Source: Adineta ricciae (taxonomy: Eukaryota; Rotifera; Eurotatoria; Adinetida; Adinetidae). From it: a stretch of DNA of 64,000 bases. A program made the position numbers and the translations under genes. The stretch covers positions 186,001 to 250,000 of the forward strand of contig CAJNOJ010000043.1 of the NCBI GenBank assembly GCA_905250025.1. The letters run 5' to 3'. Shown here piece by piece: positions 24,001 through 40,932 of this stretch. The stretch's first letter is position 1. Each line of letters begins with the position of its first letter. Under the pieces are notes generated by a model that worked only from the letters and a program-made list of their open reading frames with translations, had not been told where the DNA came from and made no database searches.

Positions 24001-26118
24001 TCGGAACGAGAATCAAATGAGCTATACGATAGAAAGGTCTAAATTCAAAATGAAAACATTCGAATTTTGGTAACAAAGTTCTAAAAAAGTCATACCCAAA
24101 TTTCTCATCGAAGTAGGCTTTCTCTTGGCGTGCACGAGAATTTGGTGCTACCCAAAGATCAACTGGATCTGTTGTGACTGTGTAATATCGGCTACCGTAA
24201 CACATAACGAAAAGTATCGCTAAAACAGGTACAATTGTATAAAATGGATTGTAAGCACAGAATCGGCCAATTCTACAGAGATAACATGTCAATTACACTT
24301 ATTAATGCAAGGAACAACATACGCTGTAAATGTCGCATGGAGACGATCATCGATTTTCACACCTAATCGATCTAATAAACCGTTATTATCATCGTCAGTA
24401 AATGATGCTTCAGATTCATCTTCATCTTCATCTTTTGTTGGAATTGGCACATGTTGATGATCAGAAAATTTCTTCACATCATCATTGCTTTCATTGGATT
24501 TACGATTTCGAAAGCCTGAAAGATTGGAAACGAAGAATGTTATCTTATTCAGAACAAAATGACTCATCAATTATCTCTTACTCGAACGGGAATTTCCCTT
24601 TCGGTTGAGTTTCACGTTCCATACGCACATAAGGACGTTTGCAATAGTAAAAATAATTACAAAAAGAAAGTAGAGAACGATGGCAGCGATGGTTATTCGA
24701 TGAAATTCTCCCAATTTGGCTTTCATTCGTTCGATGAGCGTACTTTTCGATGTAATCATCGATTTTGTTTTAGTGTGGTTCGACACCCTTGGGCACATCG
24801 CATTGCAATCCTATAAAACCCATTGAAATTGCCAAATTCAAGTGCAGTCAATGACGTATTTCATTCCTAATTTGCCTTTGCCCTTTTCTAACCTACTATA
24901 CTGTCGGAAAAGTGATAAAAACAGCAATAATACAACTTTGTCAATAGGTCATTCGAAAAGGTTATTAACATTTGTTTTGCGAAATCAAATAAGAGGAAAT
25001 CTGTTCTGAATATGCTTCAGATAGCAACAGCACATCAGAATCAATTTTTGTGAAAGAAGACAAAACCCGTTGACTATGTTTGTCCTAATGAGTTTACCAG
25101 CAACATCTGTTCTAGATCAGACTATCGAGGCGTTTAGTCACTTGCAAAAGCATTTACATACCATGCAGGTACACTTTTGTCTTGAAACATGTGGTAGAAT
25201 AACTGCTTGATCACACGCGAACATGGTTGCTTGCGATGGGCGAAATGTTCGTTGGAGTTCACGATCATGATAAGTATCATTAATGAAAACAAATTCGATT
25301 TTAATCGGCGATTGCGTGTTTTTTAAACCGATGTACTGAAAGAGTTTTTTCACGTCGCAAGCGCGATTTAATGAACCACAAAGAATATCAATCGCATATT
25401 GAAAATTGATTCGAACACTCCTATTGAACAAAAGAAAACGATACGGAATGGAAATTGACGAACAAATCAAGTAGATTTACCAGCACGAATCAATGAATTC
25501 TTGAGCTTGTTTTTCCGATAGGAAGTATCGTAATTTACTAACAACATTCACAGTTTCAATAGGTTTCGGTGGAACTTTTGCGACAGCCTTTGTCTCTTCT
25601 TCTTCCTCTTCGGGATCTTCATAATCTGGCAATGCCCAATCTGCTCTGCTTGCCTGCTCCTCACTCGCTTGTTGACCATTATGGCTCGGGCGAGTGATGT
25701 TGATTGTTTCCAAAGGCCATAAAAATTGATCCTGATCAGGACTACAAGCCATTTCACATAAAATTCGTAAGAAGTTGTAATAACATGATGGACAACGACC
25801 GATGAGGTTGTCCAACATGTATTTGAACTTTCGCATTTCGGTCAACTGTTTGCCGTCACAACACAGATTCGGTGCAGCACCTACAAATAACAACGATGAT
25901 TCATTCGAACGACACAATCACTCAAATTACGTACCATTTTGTGTGGCAATATGAGGACACATTTCATTGAGGAGATTCGTATCGTTCAACGGCAACGGTT
26001 TTGGTTGACCGTTGAGATACACTTCATTATAACTATCACGTATACCTTCATACCAAATGCATTTTGAATTAATATTTGGTAACGAAATGATTAAAATAAG
26101 AACTATGATTTGGAACAT
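21046..26118 (-). CDS. NPC1: NPC1 intracellular cholesterol transporter homologue
   Basis: Polytopic late-endosome/lysosome protein that takes sterol from NPC2 and exports it from the lumen. The gene starts at ATG 26118 with a signal peptide ([17 protein letters not shown]). The sterol-binding N-terminal domain follows: [36 protein letters not shown] and later Cys blocks to about 25140. Next are the first membrane helix, the luminal domain ([32 protein letters not shown]), the sterol-sensing domain ([47 protein letters not shown]), [20 protein letters not shown], the second luminal domain ([40 protein letters not shown]) and the last helices ([30 protein letters not shown]). Introns are mostly short. 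An acidic insertion ([11 protein letters not shown]) sits in the N-terminal domain. The tail ends QLSLNATA without the LLNF-type lysosomal sorting signal of mammals. Confidence 0.95.
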
Positions 26119-26611
26119 AATTAATAGAATGCAGTGCGGAACGTATGGCGAGATTTCGTATATGTATATGTAAGAATGACGTCAATTTGTCAAGATAGTA
26201 TGTGAGTAAATCTCGGTAGAGTATTGATGAGTAACATGAAGGATGTTTGATGTAAGGAAAAAAACGTTTCGTGTGTTTTTATATATATTATAGTCGTATT
26301 ATCAGCTGTACGCACTACGCATTCATTCTTTGCTTTTTTTTTGTTATGATAGATACAACCAATCAGTATTGATTCTCAAACATCGAACCATACGTTTCTT
26401 CTGTTCTTTTATTTGTCACGTCCGCCCCACAATTGCTTCTCGTTCTCCATCTTCCTCCGTCTACTTCGTCCGCCTCCAACGTCTTCTCTCTAACATGGAT
26501 AGAACTCGCTCCAACCCTTTTTTTTTATTTGTTCTGTCAAACAGACATACTTTAGAAGCATTATTATATAAACATTTCGAGAAAAAACAGACACATTGCG
26601 CGTTGATCACC
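26119..26611. other. Intergenic region upstream of NPC1
   Basis: About 490 bp holding the NPC1 promoter and the end of METTL23. A TATA-like run (TATATATTATAG) lies near 26281-26292 but on either strand its role is unclear. No coding signal recognised. Confidence 0.35.
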
Positions 26612-27520
26612 TCATTCTTTCGTGATTAGACAAAGAAGAATGTCATGTCCTGCCACAATATTTGGATAAATTGTTTCGCCATTGAAATTCTTCAATGGCA
26701 CCATTTCGAACTTGAAATTCCACATATCGATCAAGTGATTCAATTTCAACATCGTACTTCGACTATAGCAACGCAAATTAGAAATTTTTCTAAACATAGC
26801 AACGATGATTTGTCCTCACCTTCGTCGTTCGATAGTTCCGATAAACTTCAGCGTTGATTGCCCATTTGAAAAGAGTTTGTCGAGCAAAGTCAGAATTATT
26901 TCGAAGTCTACAGACAATCATCTCGTTTGTTGAAATATCACAAGGCTTTCTCGTACCTTTTTTGTGAAAGAATATATCTGAACCAAGTATGATATCAATA
27001 TTCGTTGGGAAGTGTTTCTTGATTAGATCATCGATACTCCTTTCATCATACCAATCTAGAAATTCAACACGAATTCGATCGGCGATCATAGCGTTCTTAG
27101 CGAGCGTTTCATGTATCAATGGAGACCATTTGTCGATTTTTGGATTATCACATAACACGACATTATGAGCACCGATTTTGGCTGCAACGAGACTGGGTAA
27201 TGAAGTACCTGCGCCGATCTTGACAAGGACAAGTTAATTACTAATGAACGAGAAAGTTTTCCATTTTACTTCAAGGACCTTCTTGCCGATAAAATCACTT
27301 CGGTGATACCAAATATATTGAGCAAGTACCGGTGAACATGGCCAGAGATAAAGACCGTACGATGATGATGTATCAAATGTCTAGATTGAAAATAGCATAA
27401 AGCGATTTTGCTGATTTAGTTTTTCGATTCAAACACCTCTAGTATAGTGACTGTGATCGATTCTTTATCGTTCTTTTCATCGGAAAAAATTAATTGACGA
27501 TGTGAGTAGAACTGTGACAT
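26612..27520 (-). CDS. METTL23: METTL23-like methyltransferase
   Basis: Seven-beta-strand methyltransferase of the METTL21/METTL23 group; mammalian METTL23 is reported to methylate arginine 17 of histone H3. Exon 1 begins at ATG 27520 (MSQFYSHRQLIFSDEKNDKE SITVTILE). Then comes YGLYLWPCSPVLAQYIWYHR, the SAM-binding motif I VLEIGAGTSLPSLVAAKIGA, HNVVLCDNP, DIILGSDIFFHKK, then DFEIILTLLDKL and a last exon with FEMVPLKNFNGETIYPNI and GHDILLCLITKE. The block YGxYxWPCxxVLAQY with LEIGAGxSLP is typical of METTL23. Introns are about 45-60 bp. The ATG lies one base after a TTTTTAG acceptor, so a leader is probably spliced on. It is co-oriented with NPC1, about 490 bp upstream. Confidence 0.9.
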
Positions 27521-29006
27521 GCTAAAAACAAAGATATGTGTCAGCTAATTATTATGCTTCGAAAAATACAATAACAAACATGGTGTTTCCATGTAATTTC
27601 ATTCTCAATATTATCTTGTTGATCAAACAACAACTGTCGGCAATAATAATATTGTATTCGAGACAAATCATCATATAAAATCTTTTATTTCAAAAGCAAA
27701 TGACCAAAAAACGTATATTGACAATGATGAATGAGATTTGATATTTGGACTGAAATTCAGTTATATCATTCTTCATCGAACTGTCATTCATTAAACTGTA
27801 TCGTTTAGAAGATGATTGATCATTTGTATTGTATTGTATTGAATCATTCACATTCTTTTTTCAATTTGATTAGGTTTCGAACAAGCAGAGTTACATTTGA
27901 CAGATGTCGCTTTTATTCACTCGATCATGCACCAACTTGCACTGAACATGTGTGTGTAAGAGAGAGCAGGAATTCTAATGATGGTCACATCTGTATTGCT
28001 CATTTTGATTCTATAAGAAACTCTAGTTTGCATTCAATAGCTTGGCTGACATTACCAAATATCTAACAAGAAGATCTCCCACACTCTATCTGTGATGAAT
28101 TGGCATTTGATCTATATCCATATAGGATTGTTTTTGTTGTTGGAGAATTCTATGCATATTTTCGCACGATTTGAAAAATCCCAGCGAACTATCCATCGAC
28201 GTCGGCTTGAGGACGAATTCCAGTAAAGTTACTTGAGTCTATTAACAAATAATCCATAATGTCAAACAGATAACTTCTAACAACTATTCGAACTGTCAAT
28301 CAGATTGTTTGACGATTGTTTCGCGACATATGCATGCATGAAAGCATAGGGCTGTTACAATAACGATTCGACATGCAATTGATGATAGAATGATGTTGTC
28401 TTTGATCCAATAAACAAATGGTTTCTTATACCCATAGAACGAGTCGCAAGAGAGAAAATATTATGCGCATTATTATCTCTGATTACTTTGAGAAAGTATC
28501 GTACAACTTATCCTTCGGTTTCGACATCAGATAGATGATGATATCGATACATATATTGACCTTCATATTCGAATTCGACTTTCGTCTATCTGTCATTGGA
28601 TTTACTCGAGAGAAAAACCAAAAGTTGGCAGATCTGTATTTATATATTGCGTCGTACATCTCGGCATACGAAGGCGTCATTTCCGTATATATAGAACATA
28701 ACTATTTCTATACATTACATATATGTCTAAGGTTTCAACATTGCTTTTCTCGCCATCCATATGTATATATCTCGCTGTTTCTTTGCCACTTTCCCTGCTA
28801 CTCTTATTCCGACTTCTTTGCTCGTAATGTACATTTAGCATGTGACAAGGATATACCCATCTCTTTCGTTCGAGTTCTGCCTATATGTCCACTATCGCGC
28901 ATAAATGGTTTAGACATCTTATAACTCGTTAACACATTCAATACGGAGATTTCCTTTCTTTTCTTTCTTTGACAAAACAGATATATCTTTAGATTATTAT
29001 CATATT
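27521..29006. other. Divergent intergenic region between METTL23 and the calcium-sensor gene
   Basis: About 1.5 kb. A 129-codon plus-strand frame (28535-28924) is Phe/Tyr/Ile-rich and looks like translated AT-rich non-coding DNA. TATATAT runs occur at several places, for example near 28631-28650 and 28686-28693. No gene recognised; promoters of both flanking genes are expected here. Confidence 0.4.
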
Positions 29007-29889
29007 ATGGGTAATAAAGCAAGTAGCAAAGGGAAGAAGGACCCAACTGTACTCAGCGATGAAGATTTGAAAACACTGAGAGCAAATACACAATATACCG
29101 AAGACGAAATTCGCGCATGGCATTTTGGTTTTCTTAAAGATTGTCCAACGGGTAAACTCGACAAAAAACAATTTCTTCATGTGTATAGAGTAATCATAAC
29201 CTTCTCTACAAAGATTTCATTCTTGTGATGTGTGTGTGTGTTTTCTTTTTCTGTAGAGATTCTATCCGGAAGGTAAAGCAGATAAATATTGTAATTTTGT
29301 ATTCAAAGCATTCGATACTGACAACAATAATTGGATTGATTTCACCGAGTTTTTGTAAGGAGAAGAACTTATTCGTTTGTATCGACGGCAAACTTTTGTC
29401 CTCTAGATTAGCCGTGGGTGTATCTCAACATGGAAACCTTGAAGAGAAACTAAAGATGGCTTTTGATATCTACGGTAGAGAGATATTTCTGAATTTGACA
29501 GAAATACAAACGGTGATCATTTTTCGTGTTTAGATCAAAACAAAGATGGAGTCATCAATCGTAAAGATATGATAAAAATCATCGAAGCAATGTACGATTT
29601 AGCTAATGAAGAAGATCGAAGTGGCGACAAATCACCGGATCGACGTGTAGATTTAATCATGCAACGATTGAATAAAGAAAAAGACGGTTCGATTATAAAA
29701 TCTATTGATTCACTCAAGTGTTTGTTTTTACATTCAGATGTGGTAATTCGCGATGAATTCATTCAAGGTTGCCTTCGCGATGAATTATTGCGTAAAATAC
29801 TTGCACCCAACACCGCAGTCGTATCCGACGAGCAAGAAACGACTCCATCCTCACCGTCACCAACAACAGCAGAAAACGAAAACATGTAA
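29007..29889 (+). CDS. Neuronal calcium sensor family EF-hand protein (complete)
   Basis: Calcium-binding, N-myristoylated signalling protein of the recoverin/frequenin/hippocalcin family. Five exons (29007-29189, 29257-29354, 29407-29474, 29534-29686, 29738-29889) join to 217 residues, against a usual 190. It starts MGNKASSKGK, a good myristoylation signal. EF-1 is degenerate around DCPTGKLDKKQF, the family's usual C-P-x-G feature. EF-2 is FDTDNNNWIDFTEF with good ligands. EF-3 is YDQNKDGVINRKDM with Asp instead of Glu at loop position 12. EF-4 (NKEKDDVVIRDEF) lacks the central Gly. A C-terminal Ser/Thr/Pro/Glu tail follows. A polypyrimidine-TTTAG acceptor ends 14 nt before the ATG. A diverged relative lies at 32563. 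I cannot assign it to one vertebrate subfamily. Confidence 0.9.
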
Positions 29890-30488
29890 CATATCCTAAT
29901 GATTTCAAATATTTACGTTCTTTCTCTTTCATATCTGGTTTGTTGACAATTGACTGTCTTAGTTTAGGAATAAATCTACATATTACCAGAGTGGAAGATT
30001 GTCTTCTATCAAGATAATTGCATTATACGTGAAAATAATTTCTCGATGATGTATGTGATTTCGATGGATAACAGATGAGTACAGAGTTTATCGATTGACT
30101 TGTCAAATTGACCTTCATTTGCTAAAATTAACTGAACTGTAAGGTTTCTAAAAGTAGAAGAGAGTTTTTCGCGGATTGACACATTAGAATGTGTTTAGAT
30201 ATCGAACAGAAGCGTCGTTTCCTTAGTGATTCATCGTTTACCAGGAACAAAACATTTTTTACTTAAAATGTTCTCTTTCCACCCATTTCGATTTTTTCGC
30301 TGAGACTTTACTGTAAAAAATATATTGACACTTCGATTACTTAAATGTGTCGAGCAATCACTGCCATCTTATTAAACAAACAATTGGGAGTTGCTTTGCT
30401 TAGGTATTATTGATGTTTCTTTCTTCATCATTTTAAAATCGACGAGAGAAAAAGTAACAACAGTTGCAGTTTTTCTTCTGGACAACAA
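29890..30488. other. Intergenic region between the calcium-sensor and B-box genes
   Basis: About 600 bp of AT-rich sequence between co-oriented genes. No coding or RNA feature recognised. Confidence 0.35.
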
Positions 30489-31793
30489 ATGGCTCAGCAG
30501 TGTGCGATCTCTGCGTGTCAACGTGCGTCCCGAGCGCTCTGTCATGAATGTAATCAGAATTTCTGTCGTGAACATATGATCGAACATGATCTGTCATTGA
30601 ACTCACAGTTGAATCCTCTCTCAGATGAAATTAATGCGTTGGGTGAACGATTAAAATCCATAAATCTCGAAAAAGCAATCGGAATAACACATCAGAAACT
30701 GAACCAATGGCGAGTGGATTGCCATAAGACAATCGACACATTTTTCGAACAAAAATGTCGTGAACTCGATCGATACATTTCCAAACGAATGGACAAACAG
30801 CGTGATGAAATCTCACGTATGCGCACAAAAATGTCACAACTAATCAACGAACAAGAAGCGACACACCAAGATATAGATTCTCTAACGGTCACTGTGCGCG
30901 ATCTCGGACGTGAAATTGCCCAAATCGAAGAGACATCGATCCAAGTCGAAACGAAATCGTTAGTCCTAGACGACAGTCTAATCCATATTGAAAATTTGGA
31001 TATCAATCGTTTTGACTTAACATCATTATCGCCGATCTACAAAACAATCAACTATCCTCGAGAAAACTGGGCGCCATTAGCATGCAGCAGTCGATATCTA
31101 CTAATACATCTAGAACCAAACCTGTGTTTGATCGATCAAAATTTGAATACTGTCAAGCAAAATTCCTGGATTTACGGAACTATTTATGATATGTGTTGGT
31201 CAGCGACGTTAGATCGTTTTATTGTTATCAATGGCAGTGATGTTTTTCTTGTCGATGAAACGCACATGTCGATTGAAAATATACAAATGCTTCAAAAGAG
31301 TAAATGGTTATCGTGCACAACATCGGAAACATCCTTATTTCTTTCGACAAAAGTCTGGGGCTCATCCATCATGGAGTTCAGTCTCGTACCAACGATTGAA
31401 CTTGTTAAACAATGGCAATCACCAGATACGTGCGCACGTGATGAAGTTATCAATGGAATTGTTTACAACAACGATACATTGGTCATTATGATCAAAAATC
31501 CATCAGAAAAAACCGTTCATATCGAAATGCGATCTGCAGCGACACTAGATCGCTTATGGTCCGTACGATTAAACATTGCCTATAGCCAAAACATTCGTAC
31601 AAGGTGCTGTTTACTTTCCAACGATCAATGGTTAGTTGTCGACAGGAATACATCGCGAATTCTTCACATATCCAAAGATGGTAAAGTCAAAGCATCGACA
31701 ACATACAATCCACCGCCATTCTGTGCCGTTCTATTCAATCAAGATATGTTAGCGATATCGACAGCACGCGGTGTTAACTTACATAAACTTTGA
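30489..31793 (+). CDS. Intronless B-box-like/coiled-coil protein with a predicted beta-propeller C-terminus
   Basis: A single uninterrupted 434-residue frame in a region where nearly every gene has introns. The N-terminus has a zinc-binding pattern, CAISACQRASRALCHECNQN FCREHMIEH, resembling a minimal B-box. Residues about 45-160 form a charged coiled coil (SKRMDKQRDEISRMRTKMSQ). The C-terminal half has repeating strands with hydrophobic-Asp-x-N type turns (LCLIDQNLNTV, RFIVINGSDVFLVDE, QWLVVDRNTSRILHISKDGK), which suggests a six-bladed or NHL-like propeller. The layout recalls TRIM-NHL proteins without the RING. Bdelloid genomes carry many such intronless genes; that is my knowledge of the lineage, not shown here. 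AATAAA lies at 31891-31896. Function unknown; protein or RNA binding is plausible. Confidence 0.8.
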   Translation: MAQQCAISACQRASRALCHECNQNFCREHMIEHDLSLNSQLNPLSDEINALGERLKSINLEKAIGITHQKLNQWRVDCHKTIDTFFEQKCRELDRYISKRMDKQRDEISRMRTKMSQLINEQEATHQDIDSLTVTVRDLGREIAQIEETSIQVETKSLVLDDSLIHIENLDINRFDLTSLSPIYKTINYPRENWAPLACSSRYLLIHLEPNLCLIDQNLNTVKQNSWIYGTIYDMCWSATLDRFIVINGSDVFLVDETHMSIENIQMLQKSKWLSCTTSETSLFLSTKVWGSSIMEFSLVPTIELVKQWQSPDTCARDEVINGIVYNNDTLVIMIKNPSEKTVHIEMRSAATLDRLWSVRLNIAYSQNIRTRCCLLSNDQWLVVDRNTSRILHISKDGKVKASTTYNPPPFCAVLFNQDMLAISTARGVNLHKL

Positions 31794-31890
31794 TCTTTGC
31801 TTGTTTGTTTGTTTGTATATTTTCTCCTTACGATAGAATTCGAAAATATCAGATGATTAGTCTTTAATCATTTAAATGAAAAAACAAAAC

Positions 31891-31896
31891 AATAAA
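31891..31896 (+). terminator. AATAAA polyadenylation signal of the intronless B-box gene
   Basis: Hexamer 98 bp after the TGA stop, same strand. Confidence 0.5.
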
Positions 31897-32423
31897 TATT
31901 TTGTGTTTTCTATTGTCAGATGACGAGACAAAAAGAAAGTATTCTGCATGATTATCGAATCGGGATGATCAAGTGAATTAGTTTCAAATCTCCAAGGAAA
32001 TATAGTTTCTTTTCATCAAGGCTAATAAGTATTCATTCGAATAGAATCAACCGTACTACTTTCGACCTTCCGACTCGATCAATATCAACATCAGCATGTT
32101 GACTTGCCAACATGTGGAAAATTTCTCATCATCTCGAAATAATTTCCCCATTGAAGACTGTCATATTAAATACGCTAAATCTTCATTCATCTATTAGTTG
32201 CTTTAATCAGTAAGTTGATTATATTTCGCGAAAACATCTAGGTTGGGTAAATTCTACAATCGCATCGCTTGTCGACTAGGAGAACAAAAAAAAAAGAAAA
32301 CGAGACATACAAGACTTTCAAGTCGTGCCGTTCTCTATTTTTCTCTAACATGAATAGGAGGAGGGAAAAAAGAACGACTCGAGCAAAAAAATATCTCGAC
32401 GCGAGTGCTCACGACATAGAACA

Positions 32424-32438
32424 TATATAAATGCAAAT
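32424..32438 (+). promoter_or_regulatory. TATA-like element overlapping an octamer (ATGCAAAT) motif
   Basis: The sequence TATATAAATGCAAAT sits about 125 bp before the ATG of the second calcium-sensor gene. TATATAAA is a good TATA box, and ATGCAAAT is the consensus POU-factor octamer. The spacing allows a plausible 5' UTR of about 100 nt. No experimental support. Confidence 0.4.
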
Positions 32439-32562
32439 GATCTATCTTCGGAGAAGGATAGACAAGAAGAAATTACTTCTATTCGTTTATTAACAAGGAC
32501 ATAAGTGAAAATATTTCCTCGAGGAATCTAGTGCATCGTTTCTATTCATTTAGAAGTTCGAC

Positions 32563-32820
32563 ATGGGTTCATCGGCAGGTAAAATTAGTCCTGAAGTATA
32601 TAATTCGATCGCAAAGTACACTGAATTAACACGAGATGATATTCTGGCTTGGGAGAATCGCTTCAACAACCATTGCGATCCTGGTTCAAACAAGATGAAC
32701 AAAGAACAGTTTTGTAAATTCTACCAAGAACTTCGGCCGACCGAAAATGTCAAACGTTTGAGTGAAAATGTTTTTCGTGCGTTCGATCTAAACGGCGATC
32801 ATGGCATAAGCTTTTCAGAA
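32563..32820 (+). pseudogene. Calcium-sensor family gene, truncated after EF-hand 2
   Basis: One 86-codon exon: MGSSAGKISPEVYNSIAKYT, then LTRDDILAWENRFNNHCDPG, then FRAFDLNGDHGISFSE. It keeps an N-myristoylation start, a degenerate EF-1 (HCDPGSNKMNKEQF) and an EF-2 with good ligands (D, N, D, E). It ends at a proper GTGAGT donor, as expected where family members continue into EF-3. No following exon is found in the 300 bp before the CHD4 start. If the intron is retained, 11 further residues precede a stop. The exon lacks the intron present in the neighbouring complete gene after VYR, so the two are not a recent duplicate. Either the 3' half was lost, or it lies elsewhere through misassembly; an ambiguous base occurs at 32898. 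The promoter region looks intact. Confidence 0.6.
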
Positions 32821-33089
32821 GTGAGTCTTTGTCCTCGAGAAGAGAATAGCTGTTGATTGGGCGACGGCAGCGACAAAAAAAAACACTTTGGTAATTGNTT
32901 CGAGTTGAATGTGGCGCTTGATCTAAGGGCATTGTATGTCTAGCCAAATAGAAAGAGTTCAATTAATGTCAGTTAACTCATCATCATTAATAGACGGACG
33001 GCATTATAGAGGAACGAACAGAAAAAAAATCAAGATGGGAGATAAATTTCGTTTGTCTTTCTTTCATTCTTTCCACTTATTCTAGATGA

Positions 33090-39599
<6,510 letters not shown>

Positions 39600-39628
<29 letters not shown>
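39600..39628. repeat. (CT)n microsatellite
   Basis: About 13 CT units directly after the CHD4 stop codon, followed by further imperfect CT repeats to about 39670. Confidence 0.85.
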
Positions 39629-39630
<2 letters not shown>

Positions 39631-39767
39631 GTCATCCAATGATCGGATCTGCAAATCTGTCTATCTCTCTACCGAACTATATATGTCTACTAGCTGTCTG
39701 TTCGTCTATTCAAACCAATCACCTGTACATGTTTACATTTCGTCTCTTCTTCTCTTCTGCTCGTCAT

Positions 39768-39791
39768 TTATTATTATTATTATTATTATTA
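39768..39791. repeat. (TAT)n trinucleotide repeat
   Basis: Eight TTA/TAT units in the CHD4 3' flank. A shorter (TTG)n run follows at about 39813-39829. Confidence 0.8.
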
Positions 39792-40353
39792 GTTGGTACA
39801 TTTTCTTTCTTTATTGTTGTTGTTGTTGTGTGTGCAAGGAATTTACATATGTGTGACATATAAATATTAAAAGTATATAGACGTATAAATTAACGTTGAT
39901 GATTGCATGACGGTCGATCAAAGAGAGGCGGCTGCTTTATGTTAAACATGAATACTCTCATAGTGGTGGAAGTTCAATCGACTCTTCGATTAAATTCGCT
40001 TGTAATGCACAGAAATTGCTATAAATAAGTGAAACAAAGATAAAACTACTGGAATTATTTCACCGAAGTGCTTTTTGTGTGATTCGAATGACTAGTTAGC
40101 AATAGTTTCGTCATTTCTCGTATGTTGCGTCGATATTATTCAGGTCATGAACGAAGAAGACATATTTCTGAGCGTGAAATGTATGATGGAATGAAATTTT
40201 ATTTGACATCGAGTAAAGGTTTGATTTCATACAATAAAAATGAGTGACAAATGATTAACCATATTTGAATGGATTTATATGATGACTGTTGTCCTTTGTT
40301 TGACCTGAAACGATGGCGGAAACCGGTGAAATCCTAGGAAATAGAAAAGAGCT

Positions 40354-40617
40354 TTACGAACCATAGGCACAAAGAGCATTTGTGAGTGGTAATGGTCGAA
40401 GTTGGAGACGATAATCACATAGTGCGGGATTACGTTTATGTACCCAGGGAGAAAGTTCTAATCGTTTGACTAAATCTCGAGTTTCGATGTCATCGGAATT
40501 CTCAGCTTCTTCGACAATATCGCTCTGATAAAAATGGGGCCATGGTCGAGCAATAAGAAGCGAGGCGTTGATCATCAAGACCAGTAAAATAAGCAATGAA
40601 TTTTGCATAGCTTTCAT
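40354..40617 (-). CDS. Secreted neuropeptide-like precursor with a C-terminal two-cysteine peptide
   Basis: An 87-residue single-exon prepropeptide. It has a signal peptide (NSLLILLVLMINASLLIA), an acidic spacer (EEAENSDDIETRD), and two KR dibasic sites (LVKR and VHKR). These would release LELSPWVH and a 25-residue C-terminal peptide starting NPALCDYRLQLRPLPLTNAL and ending CAYGS. The two cysteines are 15 residues apart and could form a disulfide loop. The C-terminus has Gly-Ser rather than an amidation signal. I do not recognise the peptide family: spacing differs from allatostatin-C, CCAP, elevenin and vasopressin types. A TATATAGAG box lies about 65-73 bp before the ATG. A second small secreted precursor lies directly upstream on the same strand. 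Confidence 0.75.
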   Translation of the reverse strand: MKAMQNSLLILLVLMINASLLIARPWPHFYQSDIVEEAENSDDIETRDLVKRLELSPWVHKRNPALCDYRLQLRPLPLTNALCAYGS

Positions 40618-40680
40618 CTGCGTTTCAAACTTGTTCTCACTCCTAGCGTTTTCTGAATGTTCAATTCAATCGAAGTTTCC

Positions 40681-40690
40681 ACTCTATATA
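40681..40690 (-). promoter_or_regulatory. TATA-box-like element of the two-cysteine peptide gene
   Basis: Reads TATATAGAGT on the minus strand, 64-73 bp upstream of the ATG at 40617, a distance that fits a TATA box with a short leader. Confidence 0.4.
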
Positions 40691-40932
40691 CTCATATGCG
40701 ACGAAATTTGATTGAGATGACAGTTATCCATAAAACCCACGGATTAGAAAAAAGATTATTAAAAACAGGCAGAAAATCTAATTAAATCTAAACATCTGAT
40801 TGTCCTATTCTATCATTCTTCAAACATCTTCTAACTGTCTGCAGATGAATTTTTGCATGTCACTTCATATTTATTAAAGCAAAAAGAAAACTTTTTTCCC
40901 GCTGAATATGACAACAATGATTGATATTATTG

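Larger units (their letters stand above)
31794..32562. other. Intergenic region upstream of the second calcium-sensor gene
   Basis: About 770 bp. The distal part is the 3' UTR of the B-box gene. The part near 32424-32438 has a TATA-like element fused to an octamer motif. No coding signal. Confidence 0.4.
39599..40353. other. CHD4 3' UTR and repeat-rich intergenic region
   Basis: Contains (CT)n, (TAT)n and (TTG)n microsatellites just after the CHD4 stop, then ordinary AT-rich sequence. Convergent with the first neuropeptide-like gene. No gene recognised. Confidence 0.5.

Noticed and set aside
28535..28924. 129-codon plus-strand open frame
   Set aside because: Very rich in Phe, Tyr, Ile, His and Cys with no domain; typical of translated AT-rich non-coding DNA.
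39600..39830. Clustered short repeats considered as a CRISPR-like or satellite array
   Set aside because: They are simple CT, TAT and TTG microsatellites without spacers; CRISPR arrays are not expected in animal nuclear DNA.
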